Notes: a model not told the origin generated them from the letters alone. Positions 46,675-59,176 are shown, counted from the stretch's first letter. The stretch is DNA of 64,000 nt from Torymus aiolomorphi (GCA_036365515.1 CM070877.1:59321975-59385974), one strand, 5' to 3'. Program-made: numbers and translations.

Positions 46675-46790
46675 ATGAATCAGCTCTCATTCCTACTGAA
46701 ATGATCAAAAATACTGTTGGTGTTTTCGATCATCGATTAGGTTACTATCAAAAAGTGGATGGAAAATAATTCGAGCACTTGAAATAAGAT
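46675..46790 (+). pseudogene. inverted fragment of the transposase 3' end
   Basis: The plus strand encodes SALIPTEMIKNTVGVFDHRL and ends like the main transposase (FEHLK), although the gene is on the minus strand. It copies 45390-45490 in reverse and lies beside the right inverted arm, suggesting that the long arms arose by an inverted duplication that took in the gene's 3' end. Confidence 0.75.
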
Positions 46791-47409
46791 GTTAGACTGT
46801 TTAAAAAAATTAAAAAGTTTACACAAGATCAGACCGTCATTAAGTTTAAATGACCTTCAAATGAACGTCAAGGTCCTTCTTGAACTATGGTCTGAGTACA
46901 TGTTTGGACGTAAAGTTTCACACTCTTTCCGATTCCGCTAAAAAAATAGGGGTTACCATTTAAAAAAATGAGGTTGACCTCGAAATAACCTCAAAAATGA
47001 GGCTCAAAATGAGGTTCAAGGTCGAATCAGAGGTCACCTTTCAAGTCTTCGTTCGAACTTACCAAACCTTACCTTTATTTGTTTTGTTTTACCACTGAAC
47101 TCGCGAAATTTTTAAGAAATCATACTTTGACCTCAATTTGACCTCTGGGGGCAACCTCAACCTCATACCTTAATACATATCCGGACGTAAAATTTTCCGC
47201 TCTTTCAGATTCCGCTATAAAAAATAGGGGTTACCTTTTAAAAAAATGAGGTTGACCTTGAAATAACCTCAAAAATGAGGTCCAAGGTCGAATCCAAGGT
47301 CACCATTGGAATCCTCCTAAAAAATTACTACAAAGGCGACCTTAACATTTTCCAATAGTAATTCAGCTGAGAAATTATTTGGGTGTTTCCAGACTTTTTG
47401 GACACGCTG

Positions 47410-47441
<32 letters not shown>

Positions 47442-48140
47442 TTTCAATTGATATTTGATTTATATTACCTTTATTCTGGGCGCAGGCTCTCGTAAATAAT
47501 AAACAGCTGATTAGTTAGATGCACTATTTATTGAAAGATATAAGGTTTATAAATAAGACTATGCGATTTACAACTTATTAACTTTATTAAACAATATATA
47601 ATACCGATAGATTATTGAAATTATTGATATAAGAAATTCTCTTCGTAATTGAATGTAGGGTATTTGACCCGTATAAAGTATTCGCTTCTCCTCTTGTCGG
47701 CTGGAGTGGTACGGAGCTCGCGACTTTTGCACGATTACTAATTTGTGTGTTGAGAGTCGCCGTATTTATTAAGCGGTTAATTTGGGTTAAAGATGATTTT
47801 GACGCTGAGTAAAAATCCTTTTTTTAAACAAATTTAGTAAATATTTAAATATCATCCTTTCGATTTCACATTTAAAAGTGCTGATTCTAAACAAAGTTGC
47901 GATGAGCGGTTGGTTTCACAAGGTCAGTGGCTCGCTACGTCACGCTGGCTGTTGCGTAGCCGAAATTGCTGTACTGTTAAAATTCGCACTCGCATCGTTT
48001 TGTGGGTCAAAGAAATGAATATTGAGATTTAATAACGTCATTAAACATATACGAAATATACGACATTTGTATGTCAGAAAATTACTGGTGATAAATATGC
48101 ATTGTTAAATTGAATTTAGAGATACGTCACAGACGTAACA

Positions 48141-50378
48141 CTTCCCGCCTTAGATTGTTGAATATCGTAGAGATTCAACAAGTATAATAATAGTTAGCCA
48201 TCAGTAATTTTCTGTTACATTAATTTCAAATTACAACAACGTCTTTCATAAAATGTTTTGAGAAATTTTTAAATAATTTCAATATGGTTCGTTTAAAATT
48301 GTGGTTCATTTTGTAGAAGGATGTTTACAATTTCCTTGTGTTGCAATTTTTTCTCTATACTAGTTGATTCGTGGGTGTCAATAAATTTGCAAATCACATA
48401 ATTTTGTGGATCAAGAAATTACTGATGAGAATATGAATAGCAAATGGAATTTAAGGATACGTTACGGACGTAACACCTCCCCCCTTAGACTGTTGAATAT
48501 CGTAGATATTCAACAATTATAGGAACCATCAGTAATTTCTTGTTACAAAAGGTTCAATAATACTAACAATTCAAATAATAAAAACAATAATAAAAATTCA
48601 TATCATTAAATCCATACTAAAAATTTATATATATAAACAATAACAAAAACAATAATAAAAATTCAATAAATTTAAACAAAATTTCGTATCGTCTATAAAT
48701 TTCTATAAAGTAAATCATTTATTTTTGTTCGTAACACTAGACTACACTTAACCTACGGTTTTAATTTTATATAACAATTGATTAATAAAATGTTACGTAA
48801 TAAATATAGCATACGTTATGCATTAGAATTTGTATAGAGATATATAATATCTTGTTTGAACATCGCATTTCGACAATTAAATTATTTTATTACGCTAATG
48901 TATAATAAATTTTGTTTTGCTGGTTTTACATAAATTAAAGTCATTGATTAACTGAGTTTAGAAATAATGTGTGTATTAAATAATTTTGTAATAAATAAAA
49001 TGTGAGGAGAAATATAGGGAATGATTCAAGTGATCATTCATTTCCCTCCCTGCTGAGATATTTGGCAAAAGATATATTATTTTTTCCTCTTTGTTTAAGT
49101 AGAATAACATTAAAGGGTTTTTGATATTATCATTATAAAAAAATATTTTTCAACCGTATACTGAGAAAAATTATAATTATTTCCAAAAGAAAAATTTAAT
49201 TATATTGGTAAGTATGTTTGATAAAAAGGAAGGTTAATAGGACGGAGTGACTTTTGTTAATGTTGACTTGTTATTACTCTTATGCATCATTGTATTGCCT
49301 TTTTTTCCTGGAAATTTTCAGCCATTTCAATGTTCATTTTAGAACTCAAGATTTTTTTCCTGGCATGAGTACTATTCACATATTTGCATTATAGAGTACG
49401 CAGTGCGTTAGAGTAGATATTTGTTTTACTCAATACAGTGCCGAATAGTGTATCTTGTAGGATGATCATGACAGTATATGATGAAACTGATCACTTCCAA
49501 TACATTATATTCGATTTAATCTTAGCAATGTGAGTATAGATACCTGATTTCTTCCTTTTGTTCTTATAAGTGCGAACAATTTTTCTGAAGGCAAATACAG
49601 CTTAATTTTGCATAAAATTACAGTCAAATTATTTTTATCTATGTTTGTTAGGATTGCAAGGTTTAGGAATAGTTTTATTTTCTTTTTCCCTTGGATTAGC
49701 TCTATAATTTCTTATTCAAAGCTATAGAGAGAATAATAAGTTATTAAATTGATCCCTGAAATGTTTTCTACTTTGTTACTATATAATTAATTAAATATTT
49801 CTATTATTTAATAACACATAATTTTTACAAATAAAACTTTTGCTTGTTTCATTAGCATCCAAAAACTGAGGTATTTTAATGTGTAATCGCAATATTTTTG
49901 TTTGTTGTTGTTAAAAAAAGAAAAGAACAATGTATATTTTTTTTAATTGTCAACGATGTTATTGTTAGTCGTGGAATTACTTCTAAAATCTTTCATGTGT
50001 GAATCTTTTTACTGTCTTCGTAAAAATTTCTTAGAATTTCATTATTCGAACTTATATTATTTCGATCGTATTTTTATAAAGTTATTAACCTTCTTAGGAA
50101 ATATACGTAGTTGCTTTTCACAAAATTCTGACAAGTTGATACGAACAATTGTAGACAAACGGATAAGTGGTTATAATTTTAAATTGTATATTTGGTAAAA
50201 TCTGGATCACCTTAGGGTTAGTTCACCAAGAAGTAGGATGGTTTGCTTCAAATGGAAAAGTTCAGCTGCAATTATAATTCTCTATTGCTGTATTAAATTT
50301 GGAAAAAATAAGAAGAGATTATGATCGATGTTAATATTGAGTATGTTGTCCATATTCTAAAACAAAAATATTATGTTA
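48141..50378 (-). other. element B 3' untranslated region, no env
   Basis: Non-coding. The 48141-48470 part matches 11702-12070 of element A and ends with a second, better polypurine tract and LTR-start-like sequence (about 48455-48486). From 48490 to 50378 the sequence is AT-rich with only short ORFs and nothing like the element A envelope. Confidence 0.65.
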
Positions 50379-52535
50379 TTATTTTTTATTATTAACAAGG
50401 CTTAATTTATTTGTATGGACTGTTTTTGCCTTTCCTTTATAGTCTATGACAACATTATTATTTTCATTTACTTTAATAATGTCAAAAGGGCCATGATAAT
50501 GATTTTTTTCAAGTTTCCCTGGTTTAGGTTCTTTGATCAACCATACTTTATCTCCCATTTTAAATTCTCTTGGGTTAATAAATCTGTCATAATATATCTT
50601 TGATTTTTCTTTTGACATTATTAATCTTTGTTTTGCTATTAAGGCAATTTCTCTCATATTATTAATCAGTTTTACTAAATATCCATTATAGTTCGGTAAT
50701 AATTCTGATTTTTTTACTGGTTCGCTAGACGGAATTCTAGCGGGACAGGCAAAAACTAGTTCATATGGTGTGAATTGATGGCTAGTATGTACTCTAGTAT
50801 TATAATGAAATTGTGCAAAATCCAATAGTTCATCCCATTCATATTTCTTTGTAGAAAATTTTTTTAAATATTCACACAACGGGTGGTGTGCTCTTTCTAA
50901 TGAACCATTAGATTGCGGCGAGAAAGCTGTAGTTTCAATTTTATCAAATTTAAACCTTTTAGCTATCTGTTTCATTATTTTACTCGTGAAATTTGCCCCT
51001 CTATCGGTTAGTACTATCTTTGGACATCCAAATATACATATAAATCTTTTTATAAAAGCATCTGAAACCGATTCTGCTGTTTGATCTTTTAAACATACTA
51101 AAATTACAAATTTTGATAATAGATCTTGTATAGATAAAATATATTTATTATTATTTTTAGTAATATTAAATGGTCCTACAATATCCATTGCGATTTTATC
51201 GAATGTTTTCCCCGGTGTATCTGTGATAATCATTGGTTGTTTAGTCTTTTTCCGCTTTAATTTATTTCTTTGACAATCTTCGCATTTTTTTATTCTGTTT
51301 TGGATGTCTGATTTTAAGTTTTCCCAAAAATATTTTTCCTTAAGTCTATTGTATGTTCTATTTACACCTGAATATCCTCCTATCATAGAGGAGTGATACA
51401 TGTTAAAAATTTTATCCCTGTCTTCAATTTTTACATATTCAATATTATTTAAACATATTATTACCTTTATATTTGTATTGCTAAATATTTCTTTTAATAC
51501 TTCCTCTATTTCTAACCAATTTATATTTAAAATTTCTATGTCCCTAGAAATACTATAAATACATATATTCTTGGTAATTAATAATTCTTTTAATTGATTA
51601 AATAATTTCGCTAAATTTTCTTTTATTAATTTACATGATACGGACGTATCTATGTATAACATAAATAGTTTTTTATTCTCTATATCTATTATATCTATAC
51701 TATCTTTTGTAAGTGATAGTTTTGGTTTTATGTTTTTACTTTTGATTAATAATTCAGTATTTTTATCTAATGATTTTCCTTTTAAATTTATTAAATGAAC
51801 AATATTATCGTTTCTAAATTCTATAGAATTTTTAGAATTAATGATATTATTAATTTCCGGTATATTTTCTTTGTTTTCCTCAATTTTCTCTTCTTTTCTA
51901 CCTGTAGTCATTTTTTTGTCATTTTTCCTAGGTCTGCCCCTTTTTCCTTTAATTTTCTGTCTATCTTCATTCATTACTTTGATTTTGTCATCATTACTAA
52001 GAATTCTAGGTTGTTCGTTATTTTTATTTAATATTTTCTTATTTTGTGCTCTGGTAATAACAAATATCTCTACTGGATTCCTAGATAGAGCATCTGCATT
52101 TGCGTTCTGTTTTCCTGGTTTGTATACGATATCAAATTCATAATCTGATAGTTTTAGTCTCCATTTTTGGACTCTTGTATTACTATCAGCTGATCTTAAC
52201 GATAACAGCGGTTTGTGATCAGTAACTATTGTGAATTTGTTTCCATATACGTCATTTTTAAACGTTTTTATGGCAAACGTTATTGCCAATGCTTCTTTAT
52301 CATAGGTGTGATATTTAGTTTCCGCTTTATGTAGACTTCGTGATGCGTAAGCTATCGCTGGGTCTTTGCCAATTTTTCCTTGCGACAAAACTGCACCTAA
52401 AGCAGAATTCGAAGCATCTGTTGTAATAATGAATGGTTCATCAAAACGTGGATATTCTAAGATTGGTGCTGTGCATAATAATTCTTTAATTTCCTCAAAG
52501 GCTTTTTGTTGGTCTTTTTCCGAATGAAACTTCAC
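50379..52535 (-). CDS. element B pol: RNase H, AT-hook linker and integrase
   Basis: An open frame of 718 codons. RNase H: IITTDASNSALGAVLSQ, DKEALAIT and TDHKPLLSL. The linker contains KGKRGRPRKNDKK, an AT-hook. Integrase: zinc-binding YHSSMIGGYSG ... CEDCQRNK, in which the second His of the H-H-C-C set is Tyr (element A has GGHSS); catalytic residues in AMDIVGPF, TDRGANFTS and SNGSLERAHH; and a GPY/F-like end (KVWLIKEPKPGKLEKNHYHGP). It is a fragment of a longer polyprotein: a frameshift near 52545 separates it from RT, so it lacks its natural start. Confidence 0.85.
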   Translation of the reverse strand: MKFHSEKDQQKAFEEIKELLCTAPILEYPRFDEPFIITTDASNSALGAVLSQGKIGKDPAIAYASRSLHKAETKYHTYDKEALAITFAIKTFKNDVYGNKFTIVTDHKPLLSLRSADSNTRVQKWRLKLSDYEFDIVYKPGKQNANADALSRNPVEIFVITRAQNKKILNKNNEQPRILSNDDKIKVMNEDRQKIKGKRGRPRKNDKKMTTGRKEEKIEENKENIPEINNIINSKNSIEFRNDNIVHLINLKGKSLDKNTELLIKSKNIKPKLSLTKDSIDIIDIENKKLFMLYIDTSVSCKLIKENLAKLFNQLKELLITKNICIYSISRDIEILNINWLEIEEVLKEIFSNTNIKVIICLNNIEYVKIEDRDKIFNMYHSSMIGGYSGVNRTYNRLKEKYFWENLKSDIQNRIKKCEDCQRNKLKRKKTKQPMIITDTPGKTFDKIAMDIVGPFNITKNNNKYILSIQDLLSKFVILVCLKDQTAESVSDAFIKRFICIFGCPKIVLTDRGANFTSKIMKQIAKRFKFDKIETTAFSPQSNGSLERAHHPLCEYLKKFSTKKYEWDELLDFAQFHYNTRVHTSHQFTPYELVFACPARIPSSEPVKKSELLPNYNGYLVKLINNMREIALIAKQRLIMSKEKSKIYYDRFINPREFKMGDKVWLIKEPKPGKLEKNHYHGPFDIIKVNENNNVVIDYKGKAKTVHTNKLSLVNNKK

Positions 52536-53709
52536 GTCTTTCTCAAGGGTTTTGTTACTTTTGCGTAATTTTTTATAAATCTTCTATAGTAACCTGAAAG
52601 TCCTAGAAACTCTCTAATCTTTTTAACATTTTTCGGTGTAGGAAATTTCTTTACTGCTTCTATTTTCTTTGGATCAGGTTTTATTCCGTGTCCACTAATA
52701 ATGTGACCTAAATAACATACTTTTAAAAAATTCACATTTTTCTGGTTCTAATGTTAAATTCGCTTCTCGTAATTTTTGTGCAACTGTATTGAATCTTTCG
52801 TTGGTTTCTGTCATAGTTTCGCCAAAAATAATTATATCGTCGATGAATACGAAGTATATCCTACCGATTAAATCGCCTAAGACTGTATTTAAAACTCTTT
52901 GAAATGTACGCGGTGAGTTTCTTAATCTGAAAGGTAATACTCGAAATTCAAAACGTCCCAATGGGTTGATGCTAAATGCAGTTTTATGTATATCACTTGG
53001 TTTCATTGGAATTTGGTGAAATCCCAACTTTAAATCTATAACGTGATAAAACTTAGTTTTCCCCAATTGATCGAATATTTCTGTAATGTTTGGGAGTAAA
53101 TATGGATCTGGAATTGTCTTTTCGTTTAGTTTTCTGTAATCTATTATTAAACGCCATCGTTTTTTTCCGTCTGCTAACTGTTTTTTTGCTACAATCCATG
53201 CTGGAGCGTTAAAAGCACTTTGAGTTTCGAACTAGGTCATTTGTTATTAATTTTTGAGTTTCCTCTATCGCGATTTCTTTTAATTTATGAGGTAAAGGAA
53301 ATTGCTTTACGTATACGGGTTTATCATCTGTTAAATTTATTTCATGTTGTTCTACATTACATGATCCTAAACTGTCTCCCTCTAGCCAAAATATATCCTT
53401 ATTTTTCAATACTAGATCCTTAATCATTGTTTTACTATTTCCAGGCAAGTTTTCGTAACATATTTTTTCTAATAATCTTTCTTCTCTATTATATTCTTTA
53501 AAATCTTGTACTGAGTCATTTTTTCCTATAAAATTTATTGATCCCAAATTTAAAATTTCATTTTCATCTATGTTAAAGTCTTCTGTTATCTGAAAACCTT
53601 CAAGTAAATTGTCTATTTCATAAGATATAAAGCTATATTCTTTTTCATTTCCATAGAGTTTATTATAATCTTCTAAATGTACTTCAATCTTTTTATTCAT
53701 TATTGTCAA
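52536..53709 (-). pseudogene. element B pol: reverse transcriptase, frameshifted
   Basis: Contains the region before RT (QFPLPHKLKEIAIEETQKLI), FHQIPMKPSDIHKTAFS and the catalytic FVFIDDIIIFGE (about 52840). Compared with element A there is a frameshift at about 53215 (in the NSKSAFNAP position), another near 52735 with loss of a few residues, and one near 52545. Otherwise it is colinear with element A. Confidence 0.85.
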
Positions 53710-53712
53710 AAA

Positions 53713-54924
53713 TTATTTATAATCTGTTGATTCGATTTCCTCAAAATCGATTGCTTGGTCATTATTTTCAAAAGCAATATTAATATTATTTATTAATGAC
53801 TTAATATTATTTTCGTCATTTTCCAAAATTTCCTCATAATGTAAATCATTTATATTTTCTGGTAGAATTTCATTTAACATTTTTTTTTGTAAATCCTTTC
53901 CTTCTGCATTTAATATTGGAATCGTATTTAAAATTTTCATAACGTCATCATATAATGTTATTTCTGAATTTATATTTACTTCATTTTTATTGATTAACTC
54001 AGGTTCATAAGATATTAAACAAGATGATTTCTCCATTTCATCCTCAATTTGAAAATTTTCAGTTTTTTCATTTATTTGTATTACTTGTTCGCAATTTTCA
54101 TGAATTATGGGTATTAAGGTTTGTTTTTCGTCCGTATTTTCTAACATTTTCTTTAAAACTTCCTTCTGTTCTATTATTATTCTTGATTTTAATTCTTTAT
54201 CCGTTTTTTGTGACTTTTCAGATACTGTATTAAGATTATGATTTAATTTATGGGCTGCTTTCAGTTTAATCTTACTATGATTTATTTGTAAATAGCCCTC
54301 GTCTAGTCTTAATTTTTGTTCAGTAAGAATTTTGATTCCTAAAATCCCGTCGTAAGGTAAACAAAAATTTGGTGGTGCTATATGGAAATCAATATTCAGT
54401 CCATTTATATTCATTTTAATTACTCCTAATGTTTCAATTGTTTTATCTGTAATACTAGATAAATGAATTTTCCTATTTTCTAAAATTATATTAGAAGGTA
54501 TCTGATTTCCCTTGATAATATTTAACTGAGTCCCACTATCTACAAGTAAATTACATTTTTTATTTGTGTAGTGGTTTTCTATTTCGATATACTGCAGTGA
54601 GTTTTCTAATTTCAGAAAATACATTGCAATTTTGGTTGCTGCTATTCTTTCTTGTGTTTTTTCATTTTTAATACTATTTATTTCAAAATCACTTAAATTT
54701 ATTTCGTTATTATTTATAATTTCTGATCTATTTATTGCCTTATATTTCTCCATGTTTTCCGTAATATTCTTTAAATTCTTTAAATTCTTTGTAATCAATA
54801 AATCGATGTCCGTGTCTTTCCCTCCGTTGGTGATACCATCACTATTAAATGTACCTACTTTAATATCTGCGCTATCTTTGAGTGGTTTTTTGTTAATCCT
54901 TCTAGTCCACTCATTTCCAGAAGA
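53713..54924 (-). pseudogene. element B pol: protease region
   Basis: Begins MSGLEGL 18 bases after the gag stop, in the gag frame. A one-base deletion in an A run near 54885 shifts it, after which the 54798-53713 ORF holds the retropepsin site CNLLVDSGTQLNIIKG (DSGT) and ILGIKIL. A TAA at 53713-53715 replaces a Gln codon of element A. The acidic linker towards RT is long, as in A. Confidence 0.8.
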
Positions 54925-54929
54925 ATTTG

Positions 54930-57146
54930 TTAGTTTTCCGAAGTTTGTTGATTAAGTACTGATCGTGACGCACATTCCTCAGTTGTGTGATTCGTATTTT
55001 TACAAATTTTACAAAATTTATCTAATTTATTTTGTAGCATCTTGATTTCATGGCAATTGTTTATTTGATGTCCATTTTTATTGCAAAAAGAGCATTTAGT
55101 TTGTGCCGTCAGATTTTTTAATTTTCTACAATCTTCCAATGTATGCCCGGTGAAATTACAATATTCGCATTTTATACTTTGTGTATTAAAGTTCCTCCGA
55201 TAATTACTGTTTGAATTCCTTGAAAAATGATTGCTGTTCTGGTTATTTGTTCGGAAAAATCCATTCCTATTTTTATCTCGATGTTCATAGAATTTATTTA
55301 AGGCATTGTAATTGTTACTTGGGAATGTACATTGTTGGTTATTGCTTATTTTCCTACAAGTTTTTGCTGAATGCCCCGGCATCTCGCAAAATTGACAAAC
55401 TTCTTTATTCTGAGAGTTTTGTTGTCTATTTTGCATAATTAAAACTTTTACGTTCTCGCAATCCGCGGTTTCGTGACCTTCATCTGCACATATCGCGCAC
55501 CATATCGTTCCTTTGTTTATCGTGCAGTATTTCATTAAATGCCCGAGGTTGTTGCACCTCTTACACAATGCTGACGGGCAATTTTTAGCTGTGTGTGACG
55601 CGCTGCCACAGGCGTCGCATACTTCCGTAATTCTTTCCTTACATCTCCAACACAGCTCGTATTCTGTAATAGTAGGACATTGCGTAACCTCGTGCCCCAT
55701 ATTTTGGCAGTATTGACAATGATTACTCTGCATCTTATTTAACTTACACGCATCTATTGAGTGGCCTTCCGTACTACACAATTTGCAAATTAATTGTGTT
55801 ACGTGCTTAGCTGTTCTGCAATGATATGATACATGCTCCTTACTTTTGCAATAAACACATGAAACTTTCATGCAAAATAATGCTTCGTGATTTATTTTCT
55901 TACATAATTGGCAAAAAACTTGTTTAATTGTGTTTGGAATTGGAGTTTCGAAATTAAACAATATGCTTGTAGTATCATTTCTTAAGCTATTTTGCTTTTT
56001 TAAGTTTGATTCTATTTCAATTGCTTTTTGTACTGCGTTATCCATGTCTTGGTGTTCTCCGAGTTCGATTCTAATTTCTTGTTTTAATCCTTTTTTAAAA
56101 CTATTGAGTATGTCGGTTTTTAATCTAGTTTTATATTCTGTTAGAATTTCTCCTGTTACATTAGGTTCTAATTTTTTTAATTCTATTATTTGTGTACCCA
56201 ACACTCGTAATTTGTTTGTAAAACATAGTACATCTTCATCTGATTTTTGCATTTGTTGTGTTAGGTTTCCGTATAATGAATGTATATTATCCGTTGATGG
56301 ATATATTTTACGTATTGTTTTAATAAAAGTTTCAATACTTTCAATTTCTACATTTGCTAATGCTTTATAAATTTCTCCTTTGAACTTTATTTTGAGGATC
56401 TGTACTAGGTTCGATTCATCATTATTCGATATTATTATTTTTGCTTGTTTTAATTTTTCTATATATTCCTCTAGTTGGATATTTTTCCCGTCAAAATCCG
56501 GTACTAACTTTGCAACTTCTTTAAGTGGTAATTTTAATGCTTGATTTGCCATTTCTGGTTCTAGATTTATTAAATCTTCGTTTATTTGAATTTCTGGCTG
56601 TTCGTTATTACTTGTATTATCTCTAGCCAAAATCAAACTTTGTTCATTAAAAAATCCTTCTATATCCGTGTAGTCGTGTTGCCTACCGTTTTCTACATAT
56701 ATTGATTCTTCAAAAAATGCCGGGCTCTGACTTGGTGTGTTTGGAGTATGAAAATTTGTTGGTGATAATATATCCCGTTTTATTTCCGGAATAAAAAGAT
56801 TATTTATATTTTTATTTGATATATCTTGTTTTTGTGTGGGGTTTTTAATATTCTGTTTTTTGACTGAATGTTGTGCATCTAGTTCGTTATGGTCTATTTT
56901 TGAAGTTGATGGAATTGAAAGTATTTCCTCATTTTCCTGTGTTTTTGAGTTAATGTAGATATCCGATGAAGTTCTATTTAATTGTGTATTTGGAGGTGAT
57001 CTTGGTACTTTTGGTCTTCTTTCAAAAATGTTCGTTTGTTTATTTATATCATCTACTTGCTTTTTAAGTTCTGGATTTCTTTGGGTAGTCCGTCTGGTTA
57101 TAATCCCTTCGTTTCCCTTATTTTCTATACCTTTCTGATTTGACAT
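54930..57146 (-). CDS. element B Gag with twelve zinc knuckles
   Basis: An intact 738-codon ORF from ATG 57146. Residues 1-170 are polar and disordered; about 200-400 form the matrix/capsid-like helical part (EVAKLVPDFDGKN, LKIKFKGEIYKAL, KKGLKQEIRIELGEHQDM). From about 415 to the end run eleven complete CCHC boxes and one collapsed box (CWRCKERITEVC): CQLCKKINHEALFC, CVYCKSKEHVSYHC, CKLCSTEGHSIDAC, CQYCQNMGHEVTQC, CDACGSASHTAKNC, CKRCNNLGHLMKYC, CAICADEGHETADC, CQFCEMPGHSAKTC, CEYCNFTGHTLEDC, CSFCNKNGHQINNC, CKICKNTNHTTEEC. Gag forms the particle and binds RNA. Retroviral Gags usually have one or two such boxes. Confidence 0.9.
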   Translation of the reverse strand: MSNQKGIENKGNEGIITRRTTQRNPELKKQVDDINKQTNIFERRPKVPRSPPNTQLNRTSSDIYINSKTQENEEILSIPSTSKIDHNELDAQHSVKKQNIKNPTQKQDISNKNINNLFIPEIKRDILSPTNFHTPNTPSQSPAFFEESIYVENGRQHDYTDIEGFFNEQSLILARDNTSNNEQPEIQINEDLINLEPEMANQALKLPLKEVAKLVPDFDGKNIQLEEYIEKLKQAKIIISNNDESNLVQILKIKFKGEIYKALANVEIESIETFIKTIRKIYPSTDNIHSLYGNLTQQMQKSDEDVLCFTNKLRVLGTQIIELKKLEPNVTGEILTEYKTRLKTDILNSFKKGLKQEIRIELGEHQDMDNAVQKAIEIESNLKKQNSLRNDTTSILFNFETPIPNTIKQVFCQLCKKINHEALFCMKVSCVYCKSKEHVSYHCRTAKHVTQLICKLCSTEGHSIDACKLNKMQSNHCQYCQNMGHEVTQCPTITEYELCWRCKERITEVCDACGSASHTAKNCPSALCKRCNNLGHLMKYCTINKGTIWCAICADEGHETADCENVKVLIMQNRQQNSQNKEVCQFCEMPGHSAKTCRKISNNQQCTFPSNNYNALNKFYEHRDKNRNGFFRTNNQNSNHFSRNSNSNYRRNFNTQSIKCEYCNFTGHTLEDCRKLKNLTAQTKCSFCNKNGHQINNCHEIKMLQNKLDKFCKICKNTNHTTEECASRSVLNQQTSEN

Positions 57147-58183
57147 GACATATTACTTCTTTGATTATACTATACTTAATATATCTTTTAAAATAGGTTT
57201 TTATTATTAATTCCACTATTTTTCTGTATATATTTTGTAATTGTTTATTTCACAATATAATTTATTTATTTATTTGTCACTTTTATAAATTTTTTCCTTT
57301 GCTTAGTTTTTAGTATTTTATCTTTTATTGTTTAAACTGTAATGTTTATTTATGCAATTTTTATTTAATTGATCAATTTGTTTAATATTATTATTCGTTT
57401 TCTTGAGCTGCGTTGATCATTATTCTATGTTTATTTTTCGTGTGCTGTATTTTCGATTTATGTGATCGTTGTTCTTAATTTTTTTGTAATTATAATTTGT
57501 CTTTATGATATTTTGTTTTATTTATTGTAGTATTTTCTTTTGGTTTTACTTTTATATCTTTTTATTATTGATTTTTTCCAATTTCTTACTTGTATTAGAC
57601 TGCTATTTTCGCGTAATATATCTTGATTTCACTCTGTAAATTTATCTTTTCACTTGCTATTTCAGCTATAATTTGTTATATAATTTGTTGTTAAAAATTT
57701 TTCTTACTTCTTTGTTTTATTACTCCTTGTAGTGTCGTAACTTTTTTCGTTTGTATTTTTATTTTTCAATTTTCTAATCTGTGTTAGACTGTATTTGTAT
57801 TTTGCGTAATATATTTTTGAAAAATGTCATTTGTTTTGTAGAAATTTTTCTTATTTCCGTATTTATCATTTGTTGAATACTTGTTAATAACTCGACGAGC
57901 CGTACTTGCTTATCTTCCGAAATTTGGGCGATTCATGCTACAATGATCCCCCCAACTTCTTATTGCAAAGCAAGAAGCTCGGACTTATCCTATGTTAGTT
58001 GTATTTATATAAGAATATTTTCCTCGTCTTTCAAGAGCTTATTTTATCTACTTTAAAACATTTAAAGTTTGATTTAGCTGATCTAACGAACTTTTCGTTC
58101 GACTGTGTACCGGAACCAATGTGACGTTCCGAAAAATAGTTATTTTATTTCTTTTATTTTAAATAGTCTAGTGAACTAATTTT
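57147..58183 (-). other. element B leader (5' untranslated region)
   Basis: About 1 kb, T-rich on the plus strand, with no ORF. It includes a duplicated primer-site/LTR-edge block at 58108-58202. The words ACTCGACGAGCCGTACTTGC and CTTCTTATTGCAAAGCAAG near 57890-57970 recur in the element A leader (about 43915-44000), so the leader is conserved between the two. Confidence 0.65.
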
Positions 58184-58201
58184 CGATCGGTACCGGAACC
58201 A
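58184..58201 (-). promoter_or_regulatory. primer-binding site of element B, with a second copy 82 bp away
   Basis: The minus strand after the LTR reads G then TGGTTCCGGTACCGATC. A second TTGGTTCCGGTAC lies at 58108-58120, followed by an LTR-edge-like sequence as in element A. It is the same primer tRNA type as element A. Confidence 0.6.
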
Positions 58202-58202
58202 C

Positions 58203-59176
<974 letters not shown>

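Larger units (their letters stand above)
44454..47409 (-). mobile_element. Tc1/mariner-type transposon (DD41D) with long inverted repeats
   Basis: Ends CAGCGTGTCCAAAAAGTCTG and its complement, flanked by TA. Inverted arms of about 597 bp (44454-45050 and 46812-47409) are much longer than the usual 30 bp and carry many GGTCA/TGACC words. Between them lie a transposase gene, a 40-bp tandem array and an inverted fragment of the transposase 3' end. Confidence 0.85.
44363..48140 (-). repeat. element B 3' LTR, interrupted by a mariner
   Basis: TGTTAAGTCTTGAG at the left and AGACGTAACA at the right, about 820 bp without the inserted mariner at 44454-47409. The insertion lies in the (TA)n part of the LTR. 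The purine tract on the minus strand beside it is degenerate (AAGGCGGGAAG). Confidence 0.85.
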
